In this document: piece after piece, positions 55,421 to 64,000 of the stretch
Position numbering within the stretch: position 1 is the first letter of the stretch
Layout: each line of letters opens with the position of its first letter
Source: Mycobacterium sp. 1274756.6
GTDB taxonomy: Bacteria > Actinomycetota > Actinomycetes > Mycobacteriales > Mycobacteriaceae
Reading direction: 5' to 3'
NCBI RefSeq assembly: GCF_001668625.1
Contig: NZ_LZLJ01000067.1
Location: forward strand, 58,900-122,899
DNA: 64,000 bases
Notes under the pieces: generated by a model
Seen by the model: the letters and a program-made list of their open reading frames with translations, nothing else
Told to the model about the DNA's origin: nothing
Database searches by the model: none
Program-made: the position numbers and the translations under genes

Positions 55421-56839
55421 CTACAGGATCGCGCCCGGTCGGTAACGGGCGGCCTCGGGATGGCGGGCCACCAGCGCGTCGACCTCGGCGGCCACGGCGT
55501 CGACCTGGTCGGCGGCCACCCCGGTGAACGCGGCCCGGTCGGCCAGCGCGGCGTCCAGCGCGGCGGCGTCCAGCGGCAGCCGCGGGTCGGCGGCCAGCCG
55601 GTCGATCAGGTCGGGTTCGGCGCCGCGTTCGCGCATGGCCAGCGCGACCGCCACCGCGTGCTCCTTGATCACCTCGTGGGCCTCCTCGCGGCCGGCCCCG
55701 GCGCGCACCGCGGCGATCAGCATCTTGGTGGTGGCCAAAAACGGCAGGTAGCGGTCGAGTTCGCGGCCGATGACCGCCGGGTAGGCGCCGAACTCGTCGA
55801 GCACGGTCAGAAACGTCTCGATCTGTCCGTCGAGGGCGAAGAACGCATCCGGCAGCGCGACCCGGCGCACCACCGAGCAGAACACGTCGCCTTCGTTCCA
55901 CTGCGCGCCGGCCAGCTCGGCGGCCATCGCGGCGTAGCCGCGCAGCACCACCTGCAGCCCGTTGACCCGCTCGCAGCTGCGGGTGTTCATCTTGTGCGGC
56001 ATCGCCGAGGAGCCGACCTGGCCTGCGGCGAAGCCCTCGGTGACCAGTTCGTGGCCGGCCATCAGCCGGATGGTGTGCGCCAGCGACGACGGCCCGGCGC
56101 CCAGCTGGACCAGCGCGGAGAGCACGTCGTGGTCCAGCGAGCGGGGGTAGACCTGCCCGACGCTGGTCAGCACGGTGGTGAACCCGAGGTGGCCGGCGAC
56201 GCGGCGCTCCAGCTCGGCCACCTTGGCGGTGTCGCCGCCGAACAGGTCGAGCATGTCCTGGCCGGTGCCCATGGGGCCCTTGATGCCGCGCAGCGGGTAG
56301 CGGTCGATCAGCTCGCGCACCCGGGTCAGGGCCAGCAGGGTCTCCTGGGCGGCCGAGGCGAACCGCTTGCCCAGCGTGGTGGCCTGGGCGGCGACGTTGT
56401 GGCTGCGCCCGGCCATCACCTGGTCGCGCTGGGCGACGGCGTGTTCGGCCAGTCGGGCGACCACCGCCACCGCGTGGTCGAAGACCAGCTCGAGGGCCTG
56501 GCGCACCTGCAGCTGTTCGACGTTCTCGGTGAGATCGCGGCTGGTCATGCCCTTGTGGATCTGCTGGTGGCCGGCCAGGGCGTTGAACTCCTCGATGCGG
56601 GCCTTGACGTCGTGGCGGGTGATGCGCTCGCGCGCCGCGATCGAGTCCAGGTCGACCTGCTCGAGCACCCGTTCGTAGTCGGCGATGGCGCCGTCGGGGA
56701 CCTCGACGCCGAGTCCGGCCTGGGCGCGCAGCACCGCCAGCCACAGCCGCCGCTCGGCGATGATCTTGGCCTGCGGCGACCAGATCGCGGTCATCGCGGC
56801 GCTGGCATAGCGGGTGGCCAACACGTTGGGAACGCTCAC
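55421..56839 (-). CDS. purB: Adenylosuccinate lyase
   Basis: A 472-residue fumarase-superfamily enzyme that acts twice in purine synthesis, releasing fumarate from SAICAR and from adenylosuccinate. It shows the flexible signature loop [10 protein letters not shown] (about 270), [13 protein letters not shown] and [21 protein letters not shown]. Assembly is a tetramer with active sites shared between subunits. The GTG at 56839 starts [11 protein letters not shown]. It opens the operon purB-cyp126-TDT transporter-purC-ptrB. Confidence 0.96.
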   Translation of the reverse strand: MSVPNVLATRYASAAMTAIWSPQAKIIAERRLWLAVLRAQAGLGVEVPDGAIADYERVLEQVDLDSIAARERITRHDVKARIEEFNALAGHQQIHKGMTSRDLTENVEQLQVRQALELVFDHAVAVVARLAEHAVAQRDQVMAGRSHNVAAQATTLGKRFASAAQETLLALTRVRELIDRYPLRGIKGPMGTGQDMLDLFGGDTAKVAELERRVAGHLGFTTVLTSVGQVYPRSLDHDVLSALVQLGAGPSSLAHTIRLMAGHELVTEGFAAGQVGSSAMPHKMNTRSCERVNGLQVVLRGYAAMAAELAGAQWNEGDVFCSVVRRVALPDAFFALDGQIETFLTVLDEFGAYPAVIGRELDRYLPFLATTKMLIAAVRAGAGREEAHEVIKEHAVAVALAMRERGAEPDLIDRLAADPRLPLDAAALDAALADRAAFTGVAADQVDAVAAEVDALVARHPEAARYRPGAIL

Positions 56840-56892
56840 GCCGGTCAGCTTACGGTCCCGGTCCCCGGCCGGCGGGTCCGGCGGTTTTCGGT

Positions 56893-57513
56893 TCAGAACC
56901 CGGCGGCGTGCTGCGGGTAGGGCGCGACCGCGTCGATGACGCTGAGCACCGCGCTGCGGGCGGTCTTGCGCGGGTCCTGACGCTCGTCGACCAGGGCCGC
57001 GATCACCGCGCCGTCGACCGCGCAGACCATGGCGGACAGTTGCTCGGCGCGCACGCTGCGCCCCGACCGGTCCAGCACCTCGACCACGGCCTCGGTGCGC
57101 TGGCGCAGCAGCCGCAGGTGGATGTCGCGCAGCGCCGGCTGGCGGGCGCAGGCGATGTAGCGCTCGTAGCGGGAGATCAACCCGGCGCCCAGCCGGGCGC
57201 CGTCACGCTCCCCGACCAGCAGGTCCACCAGGACGTCGGCGATGGCCTGGCTGCCGCGGCGGCGGCGGGGCAGCGCGTTGACCCGCGACCGCAGCTGGGC
57301 GATCTCGAGCATCCCGGCCTCGTTGACCGCGCTGACGATGAGGTCGTCGAGCGAGGCGAAGTAGTAGGTGGTCGAGGCCAGCGGCAGCCCGGCCCGCTGG
57401 GCGACCGCCCGGTGCCGCACCGCCCCGAAACCGCCCTCGCACAGCAGTTCAGCCGCTGCGCGGACCAGCGCGTAGCGGCGGCGTTCTCCTTTGGGAGTGA
57501 CGGCGGCGGTCAC
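56893..57513 (-). CDS. TetR-family transcriptional regulator
   Basis: A 206-residue regulator. The DNA-binding domain has FGAVRHRAVAQRAGLPLASTTYYFASLDDLIVSAV, with the recognition helix PLASTTYYF. The ligand-binding domain covers the remainder. It is divergent from the esterase gene; the 67-base gap holds a weak inverted repeat (GGTA-N7-TACC at 57559-57573). Its targets could be the esterase or purB, which lies downstream. From memory it matches Rv0775. Confidence 0.88.
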   Translation of the reverse strand: MTAAVTPKGERRRYALVRAAAELLCEGGFGAVRHRAVAQRAGLPLASTTYYFASLDDLIVSAVNEAGMLEIAQLRSRVNALPRRRRGSQAIADVLVDLLVGERDGARLGAGLISRYERYIACARQPALRDIHLRLLRQRTEAVVEVLDRSGRSVRAEQLSAMVCAVDGAVIAALVDERQDPRKTARSAVLSVIDAVAPYPQHAAGF

Positions 57514-57580
57514 AGTCGATCATGCTGCCAGTTCGCCTGCCGCCGCATTGTGCTTTCGGGTAAACGCTCTACCGCCTGGC

Positions 57581-58420
57581 ATGATGACGCCCATGCCCGC
57601 AATGAGCCGCCGGTCGGTGCTGCGTCTCGGGGTGGGGGTGACGGCCGGGGCGCTGGGCGTGGCCGCCCTCGACTCGCCGAGCGCCGCGCGCGCCGAACCG
57701 ACCCGGGCGGCGCCGACGATGGCCACCGGGTCGTTCACCTCGGCGGCGCGCGGCGGGATCCGGACCAACTGGGCGATCGCCCGCCCGCCGGGGCAGACCG
57801 AGCCGCTGCGCGCGGTGATCGCGCTGCACGGCAAGGGCAGCGACGCGGCGACGGTGATGGCCGGCGGTGTCGAGCAGGGCCTGGCGCAGGCCGTCGACGC
57901 CGGGCTACCGCCGTTCGCGGTGGCCGCGGTCGACGGCGGCGGCAGCTACTGGCACGCTCGGGCCTCCGGGGAGGACGCCGGAGCGATGGTGCTCGATGAG
58001 CTCCTGCCGCTGCTCGCCGAGCAGGGCCTGGACACCTCCCGGGTGGGTTTTCTGGGCTGGTCGATGGGCGGCTACGGCGCGCTGCTGCTCGGCGGGCGGC
58101 TCGGCCCGGCGCGCACCGCGGCGATCTGCGCGGTCAGCCCGGCGCTGTGGCTGTCCCCCGGCGCGACCGCGCCGGGCGCCTTCGACGGGGCGCAGGACTT
58201 CGCCGACAACTCGGTGTTCGGCATGCCCGCCCTGGCCGAGATCCCGCTCCGGGTGGACTGCGGTGACGCCGACCCGTTCTACGACGCCACCGCGCAGTTC
58301 ATCGCCTCGCTGCCCAGCCCCCCGGCGGGCGGGTTCTCCCCCGGCGGGCACAACGCGACGTTCTGGAGTTCCCAGCTGCCGGCCGAACTAACCTGGATCG
58401 CACCGCTGCTCGTCGCCTAG
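57581..58420 (+). CDS. Tat-exported alpha/beta-hydrolase (esterase, D-family-like)
   Basis: About 279 residues. A twin-arginine signal (SRRSVLRLGVGVTAGALGVAA) directs the protein out of the cell. The hydrolase domain has VIALHGKG (oxyanion region), the nucleophile elbow GFLGWSMGGYGALLLGG, the Asp in VDCGDADPF and the His in SPGGHNATFW, so the triad is complete. From memory it matches Rv0774c, an iron-regulated esterase. Several in-frame ATGs (57581, 57584, 57593, 57602) precede the signal; the first is reported and the start is uncertain. ggt follows 11 bases downstream. Confidence 0.82.
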   Translation: MMTPMPAMSRRSVLRLGVGVTAGALGVAALDSPSAARAEPTRAAPTMATGSFTSAARGGIRTNWAIARPPGQTEPLRAVIALHGKGSDAATVMAGGVEQGLAQAVDAGLPPFAVAAVDGGGSYWHARASGEDAGAMVLDELLPLLAEQGLDTSRVGFLGWSMGGYGALLLGGRLGPARTAAICAVSPALWLSPGATAPGAFDGAQDFADNSVFGMPALAEIPLRVDCGDADPFYDATAQFIASLPSPPAGGFSPGGHNATFWSSQLPAELTWIAPLLVA

Positions 58421-58431
58421 GAGGTGCTGCG

Positions 58432-60015
58432 ATGTCCGCGCCGTTCTCCTGGGACCTGCCGTATCGCTGGCCGCGCGTCCCGCTGCTGGCGGCCAACGCG
58501 GTGTGCACCTCCCAACCGCTGGCCGCGCAGGCCGGGCTGCAGATGCTGGCCGCGGGCGGCAACGCGGTGGACGCGGCGATCGCCGCCGCGGTGGCGCTGA
58601 CCGTGGTGGAGCCGGTCTCCAACGGCATCGGCTCGGATGCGTTCGCACTGATCTGGGACGGCGAACACCTGCACGGGCTGAACGCCTCCGGCCGCTCCCC
58701 CGCCGGGTGGAGCCCGGAGTTCTTCGGCGCCGACGGGATTCCGCGGCTGGGCTGGAACTCGGTGACCGTGCCCGGTGCGGTGTCGGCGTGGGCGGCGCTG
58801 CATGAGCGGTTCGGGGTGCTGCCGTTCGAGCGGCTGGTGGCCCCGGCGATCGGCTATGCCCGCGACGGCTACCCGGTCTCCCCGGTGGTGGCGGCGCAGT
58901 GGGCCCGTCAGGCCGAGATCTATGCCGGCCAGCCGGGATTCGCCGAGACGTTCCTGCCCGGCGGGCGCGCCCCGCAGCCGGGCCAGTGGGTGCGGTTGCC
59001 CGATCAGGCGGGCGCCCTTGAGCAGATCGCGACGACCCGCGGGGAGGCGCTGTACCGCGGCGCGCTGGCCGAACGGGTCGCCGCCGACGCCGCAGCGCAC
59101 GGCGCGGTGCTCACCGCCGCCGACCTCGCCGAGCACCACCCGGAGTGGGTGGAGCCGATCGGCATCGACTACCGCGGCTACACCCTGCACGAGATCCCGC
59201 CCAACGGGCAGGGGCTGGTGGCGTTGATCGCGCTGGGCATCCTGGCGCACTTCGACCTGGCGGCGCTGCCCGCCGACTCACCCGATTCGCTGCACCTGCA
59301 GATCGAGGCGGTCAAGCTGGCGTTCGCCGACGCCCACGCCCACCTCGCCGACGCCGACCACATGACGGTTCGCGCCGCGCGGCTGCTGGATCCGGCGTAT
59401 CTGGCGCAGCGCGCGGCGGGCATCGATGCGCGCCAAGCCCGCCCGGCCGCCGCCGGGGTGCCTGACGGTGGCACGGTGTTGCTGACCGCGGCGGATGCCG
59501 CCGGGATGATGGTGTCGATGCTGCAGTCGAACTACGCCGGGTTCGGCTCGGGGGTGGTGGTGGCGGGCACCGGGATCGCGCTGCACAACCGGGGCGCGGG
59601 ATTCGTCACCACCCCGGGGCACCCCAACCTCGTCGGGCCGCGGAAACGCCCCTACCACACCATCATTCCCGGCTTCCTCAGCAAAGACGGGCGGCCGGTG
59701 ATGAGTTTCGGGCTGATGGGTGCGGCGATGCAGCCGCAGGGACACGTGCAGCTGGTGGTGCGCATCGTCGATCACGGCCAGAACCCGCAAACCGCCTGCG
59801 ACGCCCCGCGGTTCCGGTGGATCGAGGGCAACGAGGTCGGGCTGGAAGGCGGGTTGCCCGAAGCCACCGTCGACGAACTCACCCGGCGCGGGCACCGGTT
59901 GACGACGGTGGCCGACTATTTCCGATTCGGCAGCGCGCAGGCGATCTGGCGGTTACCGCAGGGCTATCTGGCGGTCAGCGATCCGCGCCGCGACGGACAG
60001 GCCGTCGGGTTCTAG
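58432..60015 (+). CDS. ggt: Gamma-glutamyltransferase-like Ntn-hydrolase
   Basis: A 527-residue protein of the gamma-glutamyltransferase/cephalosporin acylase family. The start has [20 protein letters not shown] and [22 protein letters not shown]. The small subunit would begin at the Thr in [14 protein letters not shown], where autocleavage occurs in this clade, and continues [29 protein letters not shown]. No signal peptide is seen, so the protein is cytosolic. The substrate is uncertain, as mycobacteria lack glutathione. Its stop shares the bases CTAG with the stop of convergent purD. Confidence 0.86.
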   Translation: MSAPFSWDLPYRWPRVPLLAANAVCTSQPLAAQAGLQMLAAGGNAVDAAIAAAVALTVVEPVSNGIGSDAFALIWDGEHLHGLNASGRSPAGWSPEFFGADGIPRLGWNSVTVPGAVSAWAALHERFGVLPFERLVAPAIGYARDGYPVSPVVAAQWARQAEIYAGQPGFAETFLPGGRAPQPGQWVRLPDQAGALEQIATTRGEALYRGALAERVAADAAAHGAVLTAADLAEHHPEWVEPIGIDYRGYTLHEIPPNGQGLVALIALGILAHFDLAALPADSPDSLHLQIEAVKLAFADAHAHLADADHMTVRAARLLDPAYLAQRAAGIDARQARPAAAGVPDGGTVLLTAADAAGMMVSMLQSNYAGFGSGVVVAGTGIALHNRGAGFVTTPGHPNLVGPRKRPYHTIIPGFLSKDGRPVMSFGLMGAAMQPQGHVQLVVRIVDHGQNPQTACDAPRFRWIEGNEVGLEGGLPEATVDELTRRGHRLTTVADYFRFGSAQAIWRLPQGYLAVSDPRRDGQAVGF

Positions 60016-61280
60016 AGCCGGATGCGGCCCTGGGCGGCGGCCAGCCCGATGTCGCGGCGGAAGTGGCTGCCCGGCAGGCGAATCTGCTCGACGGTGGTGT
60101 AGCAGTCCGCGCAGGCGGCGGTGAGGTCGTCGCCGATCCCGACCACCGAGAGCACCCGACCGCCACAGGAGACGATAGTGCCGTCCTCGTTGCGCCGGGT
60201 GCCGGCGTGCAGCACCTTCTCCCCGTCGGCGCCGACGATGACGTCGCCGATCCGCGGCCGGGCCGGGTAGTTCTCCGCGGCGACGACGACGGTGACCGCG
60301 GCGCCGGCGCGCCAGCGCAGCTCGGGGAACTCGGCGAGCCGGCCGGTGGCCGCGGCGTGCAGCAGCTGGCCGAGCGGGGATTCCAGCAGCGCGAGCACCG
60401 CCTGGGTCTCCGGATCGCCGAAGCGGCAGTTGAATTCGACCACCGACGGGCCGTCGGGGGTGATCGCCAGCCCGGCGTAGAGCAGCCCGGAGAACGCACA
60501 GCCGCGCCGGACCAGTTCGGCGGCCACCGGTTTGACGATGTCCTCGACGATCGCGGCGGTGGTCTCGGCCGGCAGCCACGGCAGCGGGGCGTAGGCGCCC
60601 ATCCCGCCGGTGTTGGGGCCGGTGTCGCCGTCGCCGACCCGTTTGAAGTCCTGCGCGGGTAGCAGCGGCACCACCGAGTCCCCGTCGACGACGCAGAACA
60701 GCGACACCTCGGGACCGTCGAGGAAGGATTCCAGCAGCACCGGGTGGCCGTCGTCGAGCAGGCTCGCGGCATGGGCGCGGGCCAGGGTGCGGTCGTCGGT
60801 GACCACCACGCCCTTGCCCGCGGCCAGGCCGTCGTCCTTGACTACCCAGGCCCGGTTGCCCGCCGGCGGGCCGAACCGGTCGAGGGCGGCGTCGAGGTGG
60901 GCGGGGTTGTCGACGACCTCGCTGAGCGCGGTGCGCACCCCGACGGCGGTCATCACGTCCTTGGCGAAGGCCTTGGAGCCCTCGATGCGGGCGGCCGCGC
61001 CGGTGGGGCCGAAGCAGGCGATGCCCGCGGCGCGCACGGCGTCGGAGACCCCGAGCACCAGCGGGACCTCCGGGCCGATCACCACCAGGTCGGCGCCGAT
61101 CTCGGTGGCCAGGTGCGCCACCGCCTCCCCGGAGGTGATGTCGACGTCGTAGGTGGTGGCCAGGGCGGCGGTGCCGGCGTTGCCCGGCGCGATCGACAGG
61201 GCGTCGACCTGCGGGTCGCGCTGCAGCGCCAACAGCAGTGCATGTTCGCGGGCGCCGGATCCGATGACGAGGACGTGCAC
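60012..61280 (-). CDS. purD: Phosphoribosylamine-glycine ligase (GAR synthetase)
   Basis: A 422-residue ATP-grasp enzyme joining glycine to phosphoribosylamine, step two of purine synthesis. It starts [21 protein letters not shown] and has [36 protein letters not shown] (ATP-binding loop), [13 protein letters not shown] and [12 protein letters not shown]. The ATP-grasp domain lies at about 103-325. The start ATG at 61280 lies some 60 bases from the operator of the toxin-antitoxin pair. The 3' end overlaps ggt by four bases. Confidence 0.95.
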   Translation of the reverse strand: MHVLVIGSGAREHALLLALQRDPQVDALSIAPGNAGTAALATTYDVDITSGEAVAHLATEIGADLVVIGPEVPLVLGVSDAVRAAGIACFGPTGAAARIEGSKAFAKDVMTAVGVRTALSEVVDNPAHLDAALDRFGPPAGNRAWVVKDDGLAAGKGVVVTDDRTLARAHAASLLDDGHPVLLESFLDGPEVSLFCVVDGDSVVPLLPAQDFKRVGDGDTGPNTGGMGAYAPLPWLPAETTAAIVEDIVKPVAAELVRRGCAFSGLLYAGLAITPDGPSVVEFNCRFGDPETQAVLALLESPLGQLLHAAATGRLAEFPELRWRAGAAVTVVVAAENYPARPRIGDVIVGADGEKVLHAGTRRNEDGTIVSCGGRVLSVVGIGDDLTAACADCYTTVEQIRLPGSHFRRDIGLAAAQGRIRL

Positions 61281-61342
61281 GACGATCAGCCTACTTGGGG
61301 CGGGGTGTACCGCGGTCCCGGCGGGTCACGGCTCGAACCGAA

Positions 61343-61374
61343 TGCATGCACATGTCATGTGCATGCACTATGAT
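61343..61374 (+). promoter_or_regulatory. Operator and -10 of the VapBC-type operon
   Basis: TGCATGCACATG-T-CATGTGCATGCA (61343-61367) is a perfect palindrome with 12-bp arms around one base. TATGAT (61369-61374) follows as -10, at -13 to -8 from ATG 61382, the spacing of a leaderless transcript. The palindrome covers the -35 region. The antitoxin's ribbon-helix-helix fold would bind such a site and repress its own operon. Confidence 0.7.
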
Positions 61375-61381
61375 GGCGGCC

Positions 61382-61612
61382 ATGGCGGTGGCGATTCAGA
61401 TCAAAGACGTTCCCGAAGAAGTCCGCGACGCGCTGGCGGCCCGCGCTGAGGCGCGCGGCCAGTCGACTCAGACGTACCTTCGAGCGTTGCTGGAACGGGA
61501 GTACCAGGCGGGGCGCAACCGGCAACTCTTGGCGGAGCTGGCCAGTCACCGCAGCCTCACCATGACAGCCGAAGAAGTGGCGACCGCCATCCGCGCCGAC
61601 CGCGACGATTGA
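61382..61612 (+). CDS. vapB: Antitoxin, VapB/FitA-type ribbon-helix-helix
   Basis: A 76-residue protein: an N-terminal ribbon-helix-helix domain (VAIQIKDVPEEVRDALAARAEARGQSTQTYLRALLE-type) followed by a toxin-binding tail (HRSLTMTAEEVATAIRADRDD). FitA-like antitoxins have just this layout. ATG 61382 is chosen over ATGs at 61370 and 61373 because the -10 spacing makes the RNA begin at 61381-61382. The toxin start follows nine bases after the stop. Number of the VapBC family is not assigned. Confidence 0.85.
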   Translation: MAVAIQIKDVPEEVRDALAARAEARGQSTQTYLRALLEREYQAGRNRQLLAELASHRSLTMTAEEVATAIRADRDD

Positions 61613-61621
61613 GCTCGCGCT

Positions 61622-62026
61622 GTGATCGTCGTGGACGCGGGTGTGCTGGTGTTGGCGCTCACCAGCGGCACCGCCCAGGGCGACGCGGCGCGTGCTGCTC
61701 TGAGCGGCGACGATCGCTGGCTCGCGCCGGCCCACATGCCCGGCGAGGTACTTCGCACCCTGCACAAGGCCGTCGTGCGAAAACAACTGGAACCACATGA
61801 CGCCGAGGCCGCAGCCGACGTCGTCACCGCACTCGCCATCGAGTACGTGCTTCCCGATCCCCTGCTGTTACGCACCGCTTGGGCTTGGCGGCACAACATC
61901 TCGGTCTACGACGGACTGTACGTCGTCATCGCCGCCGAATACTCCGCTGCCCTTGTCACCTTCGACAGACGCCTGGCCGATGCCACCGGTCATCTCGACA
62001 TCCCCGTCGCGATCACCGTGCTCTAA
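61622..62026 (+). CDS. vapC: PIN-domain ribonuclease toxin VapC
   Basis: A 134-residue PIN-domain endoribonuclease. The four acidic residues of the active site are present: Asp5 in IVVDAGVL, Glu in AHMPGEVLRTLH, Asp in SVYDGLYVVIAA and the Asp in LVTFDRRLAD. PIN toxins of mycobacteria cut tRNAs or rRNA. The GTG start at 61622 lies nine bases after the antitoxin stop, as usual for VapBC operons. All expected residues are intact, so the toxin is probably active when free. Confidence 0.9.
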   Translation: MIVVDAGVLVLALTSGTAQGDAARAALSGDDRWLAPAHMPGEVLRTLHKAVVRKQLEPHDAEAAADVVTALAIEYVLPDPLLLRTAWAWRHNISVYDGLYVVIAAEYSAALVTFDRRLADATGHLDIPVAITVL

Positions 62027-62113
62027 GACCGGCCGAGAAACGCGGCATTGACCTCCTCGACGCCGTGACCCGTTGAGCTACCGCACCAACTGTCACCGAT
62101 CACCGCGTCTCGG

Positions 62114-62140
62114 CCATACAAACCACATCACAATGTATGG
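62114..62140 (+). promoter_or_regulatory. Inverted repeat over the promoter of the P450-TetR operon
   Basis: CCATACA (62114-62120) and TGTATGG (62134-62140) are exact inverted copies with a 13-base spacer. TATGGT (62136-62141) inside the right arm can serve as -10, 28 bases ahead of GTG 62169. It is likely the binding site of the TetR protein encoded downstream. Confidence 0.5.
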
Positions 62141-62168
62141 TCCAAGAAGTCCCGCGAAAGGAGAGACC

Positions 62169-63410
62169 GTGACCGCGACTTTGGGGTCCTGTCCGTTCGG
62201 GCCCGGCTTCGACTTCACCGATCCCGACGTGCTGGAACGCGGGCTGCCGGTCGACGAGTTCGCCCAGCTGCGCAAGACCGCGCCGGTGTGGTGGAACGAG
62301 CAGGCGCCCGGCGCCAGCATCTTCGACGACGGCGGCTACTGGGTGGTCAGCAAGCACGCCGACATCAAGGCCATCTCGCGCGACTCGGATCTGTGGTCCA
62401 CCAACGCCAAGGGCGCGGTGATGCGGCTGCCCGACGGGGTCACCGCCGATCAGCTGGAGCTGACCAAAGCGCTGCTGATCAACCACGACCCACCCGAGCA
62501 CACCCGGCTGCGCAAGATCGTCTCCAAGCTGTTCACCCCGCGCGCGGTCGGCGCCATGGAGGACAAGCTGGCCGCCGCCGCCCGCGACATCGTGGCCGCG
62601 GCGGCGGAGAAGCAGACCGGCAACTTCGTCGACGACATCGCGATGAAGCTCCCGCTGCTGGCGATCGCCGACCTGATCGGGGTGCCCGAGGAGGACCGCG
62701 AGAAGCTGTTCCACTGGACGAACCTGATCATGAACACCGACGACCCGGACTTCGAGTGCGATCCGGCGGTGGCCAACGCCGAGTTGATGGGTTACGCGTA
62801 CACGATGGCCGAGGAGCGGCGGCGCTGCCCGGCCGACGACATCGTGACCCGGCTGGTGCAGGCCGACGTCGACGGTGAGGCGCTCGGCGAGACCGAGTTC
62901 GCCTTCTTCGTGATCCTGCTGGCGGTGGCCGGCAACGAGACCACCCGCAACGCCATGACGCACGGCATCGACGCGTTCATCGAGCACCCCGAACAGTGGG
63001 AGCTGTACAAGGCGCAGCGCCCGGAGACCGCCGCCGACGAGATCGTGCGCTGGTCCACCCCGGTGGTCTGCTTCCAGCGCACCGCCACCGCCGACACCCG
63101 GCTCAACGGGGTGGACATCAAGCAGGGCCAGCGGGTGGGGCTGTTCTACGGCTCGGCCAACTTCGACGAGGACGTCTTCGACGACCCGTTCACCTTCGAC
63201 ATCACCCGCCACCCCAACCCGCACCTGGGCTTCGGCGGGCAGGGCACCCACTACTGCATCGGCGCCAACCTGGCGCGGATGGAGATCAACCTGATATTCA
63301 ACGAGATCGCCGATCAGCTGCCCGACATCACCAAGCTCGCCGAGCCGCAGCGGCTGCGCTCGGGGTGGATCAACGGCATCAAGGATCTGCAGGTCGCCTA
63401 CCGCCGGTAG
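62169..63410 (+). CDS. Cytochrome P450, CYP125-like
   Basis: A 413-residue P450. The haem loop is FGGQGTHYCIGANLARME; the I helix shows AGNETTRN; the K-helix ExxR is DEIVRW. The N-terminal region, FDFTDPDVLERGLPVDEFAQLRKTAPVWWN, and ALLINHDPPEHTRLRKIVSKLFTPRAV resemble CYP125/CYP142-type steroid C26 hydroxylases, but a family number cannot be assigned from this alone. GTG 62169 has AAGGAG five bases upstream. The neighbouring TetR gene overlaps its stop by one base, so the two form an operon. Confidence 0.85.
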   Translation: MTATLGSCPFGPGFDFTDPDVLERGLPVDEFAQLRKTAPVWWNEQAPGASIFDDGGYWVVSKHADIKAISRDSDLWSTNAKGAVMRLPDGVTADQLELTKALLINHDPPEHTRLRKIVSKLFTPRAVGAMEDKLAAAARDIVAAAAEKQTGNFVDDIAMKLPLLAIADLIGVPEEDREKLFHWTNLIMNTDDPDFECDPAVANAELMGYAYTMAEERRRCPADDIVTRLVQADVDGEALGETEFAFFVILLAVAGNETTRNAMTHGIDAFIEHPEQWELYKAQRPETAADEIVRWSTPVVCFQRTATADTRLNGVDIKQGQRVGLFYGSANFDEDVFDDPFTFDITRHPNPHLGFGGQGTHYCIGANLARMEINLIFNEIADQLPDITKLAEPQRLRSGWINGIKDLQVAYRR

Positions 63411-64000
63411 TGCGCACCCACGGTTGGGCCGGGAACACCCCGGCCGATGACGACGAGGCGACGACACGGATCCTCGACGCGGCCGACGCGGTCATCGACG
63501 CGCGCGGCACCGACGTCGCCATCACCGATGTGGCGCGGCTGCTCGGGGTGACCCGCCAGACCATCTACCGCTACTTCCCGAGCGCCGAGGCGCTGCTGAC
63601 GGCGGCGGGCACCCGGGCAGCCGCCGGGTTCCTCGACCGGCTCGTCGCCCACCTGGCCGGCATCACCGACCCCGCGCAGGCGGCCACCGAGGCGGTCGCC
63701 ACCGCGCTGGAGTGGCTGCCGGACGAAACGCATGTGGCGGCGCTGCTGGCCCGCGACCGCGGCAACGCGTTCGTCGCCCGGGTGACCTCACCGGTGGCGC
63801 TGGAGTTCGCCTGCTCACTGCTGCGCCGACTCGACGTCGACTGGGCCGCACACGGTTTCGGTGACGACGAGCTCCCCGAGCTGGCCGAGCACCTGCTGCG
63901 GACCATCCAGTCGTTCGTCGTCGACCCGGGCGATCCGCCGCGGCGCGGCGCGGCGCTGCGCGACTACCTGCGCCGGTGGACAGTTCCGGCGCTGGGCGCT
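63410..64000 (+). CDS. TetR-family regulator, truncated by window end
   Basis: GTG 63410 overlaps the P450 stop (TAGTG). 197 codons are visible without a stop. The DNA-binding domain has ATTRILDAADAVIDARGTDVAITDVARLLGVTRQTIYRYFPSAEALL, with recognition helix TRQTIYRYF. The remaining part, up to the window edge (DYLRRWTVPALGA), forms the ligand-binding domain. It probably controls its own operon through the repeat at 62114-62140 and senses a P450-related ligand; this is inferred from position. Confidence 0.85.
   Translation, partial: MRTHGWAGNTPADDDEATTRILDAADAVIDARGTDVAITDVARLLGVTRQTIYRYFPSAEALLTAAGTRAAAGFLDRLVAHLAGITDPAQAATEAVATALEWLPDETHVAALLARDRGNAFVARVTSPVALEFACSLLRRLDVDWAAHGFGDDELPELAEHLLRTIQSFVVDPGDPPRRGAALRDYLRRWTVPALGA

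Noticed and set aside
57559..57573. GGTA-N7-TACC between the TetR gene and esterase as an operator
   Set aside because: Arms are only 4 bp; too likely by chance to list as a site.

Overview
The window is chromosomal DNA from a high-GC actinobacterium, almost certainly a member of the Mycobacteriaceae. The support is a mycothiol synthase gene, a DesA-type acyl-ACP desaturase, a GjpA-like secreted protein, LmeA, leaderless GTG/ATG starts, a polycysteine leader peptide, and gene order. From about 6.6 kb to 61.3 kb the order follows, inverted and from memory, the M. tuberculosis block from about Rv0826 down to Rv0772. The species cannot be fixed from sequence alone. No search was run; family names rest on motifs and recalled homologues.

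Layout. 1-6.6 kb is a flexible edge: a truncated arginase-family gene, a nucleotidyltransferase/HEPN-like pair with a frameshift in its second member, four tRNA genes (Phe, Asp, Glu on minus, Lys on plus), two apparently broken DUF732-type secreted protein genes, a 25-bp tandem repeat with a strong hairpin, a GjpA-like secreted protein, an excalibur protein and a SAM methyltransferase. 6.6-13.5 kb holds an MpaB-type oxygenase, a divergent TetR regulator, desA1, dus, an LCP-family wall-polymer ligase and phoU. 13.6-24.0 kb is an unusually complete phosphate-uptake cluster: one pstB, three pstS, two pstC-pstA pairs and a PknD-type Ser/Thr kinase, with PHO-box-like repeats before two of the pstS genes. 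24.1-32.1 kb has glnR-mshD, lmeA-thioredoxin, a sulfur operon (polycysteine leader, DUF4395, cysA, sseC), a nitrobindin-like gene, pabC and ygfZ.

32.1-61.3 kb is dominated by purine biosynthesis. purM, purF, purL, purQ, purS, purC, purB and purD all lie on the minus strand, separated by short runs of other genes: membrane hydrolase and CPBP protease, M18 aminopeptidase, DyP peroxidase with its encapsulin shell, prolyl oligopeptidase, a glutathione-peroxidase family enzyme, DUF2254, a TDT transporter, CYP126-like P450 and GGT-like enzyme. Together with the products they cover most of the route from PRPP to AMP/IMP precursors (purN, purE/K and purH are not here). 61.3-64 kb carries a VapBC-type toxin-antitoxin pair with a clear operator, a CYP125-like P450 with its own inverted repeat, and a TetR gene that runs off the end.

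The most noteworthy signals are the NTase/HEPN-like pair with twin operators at 1665-1696, the poly-Cys leader whose Cys codons are complementary to the next gene's ribosome-binding region, the merged pst supercluster with PHO boxes, and an array of four CGTGAA-N6-TTCACG inverted repeats at 45441-45590.
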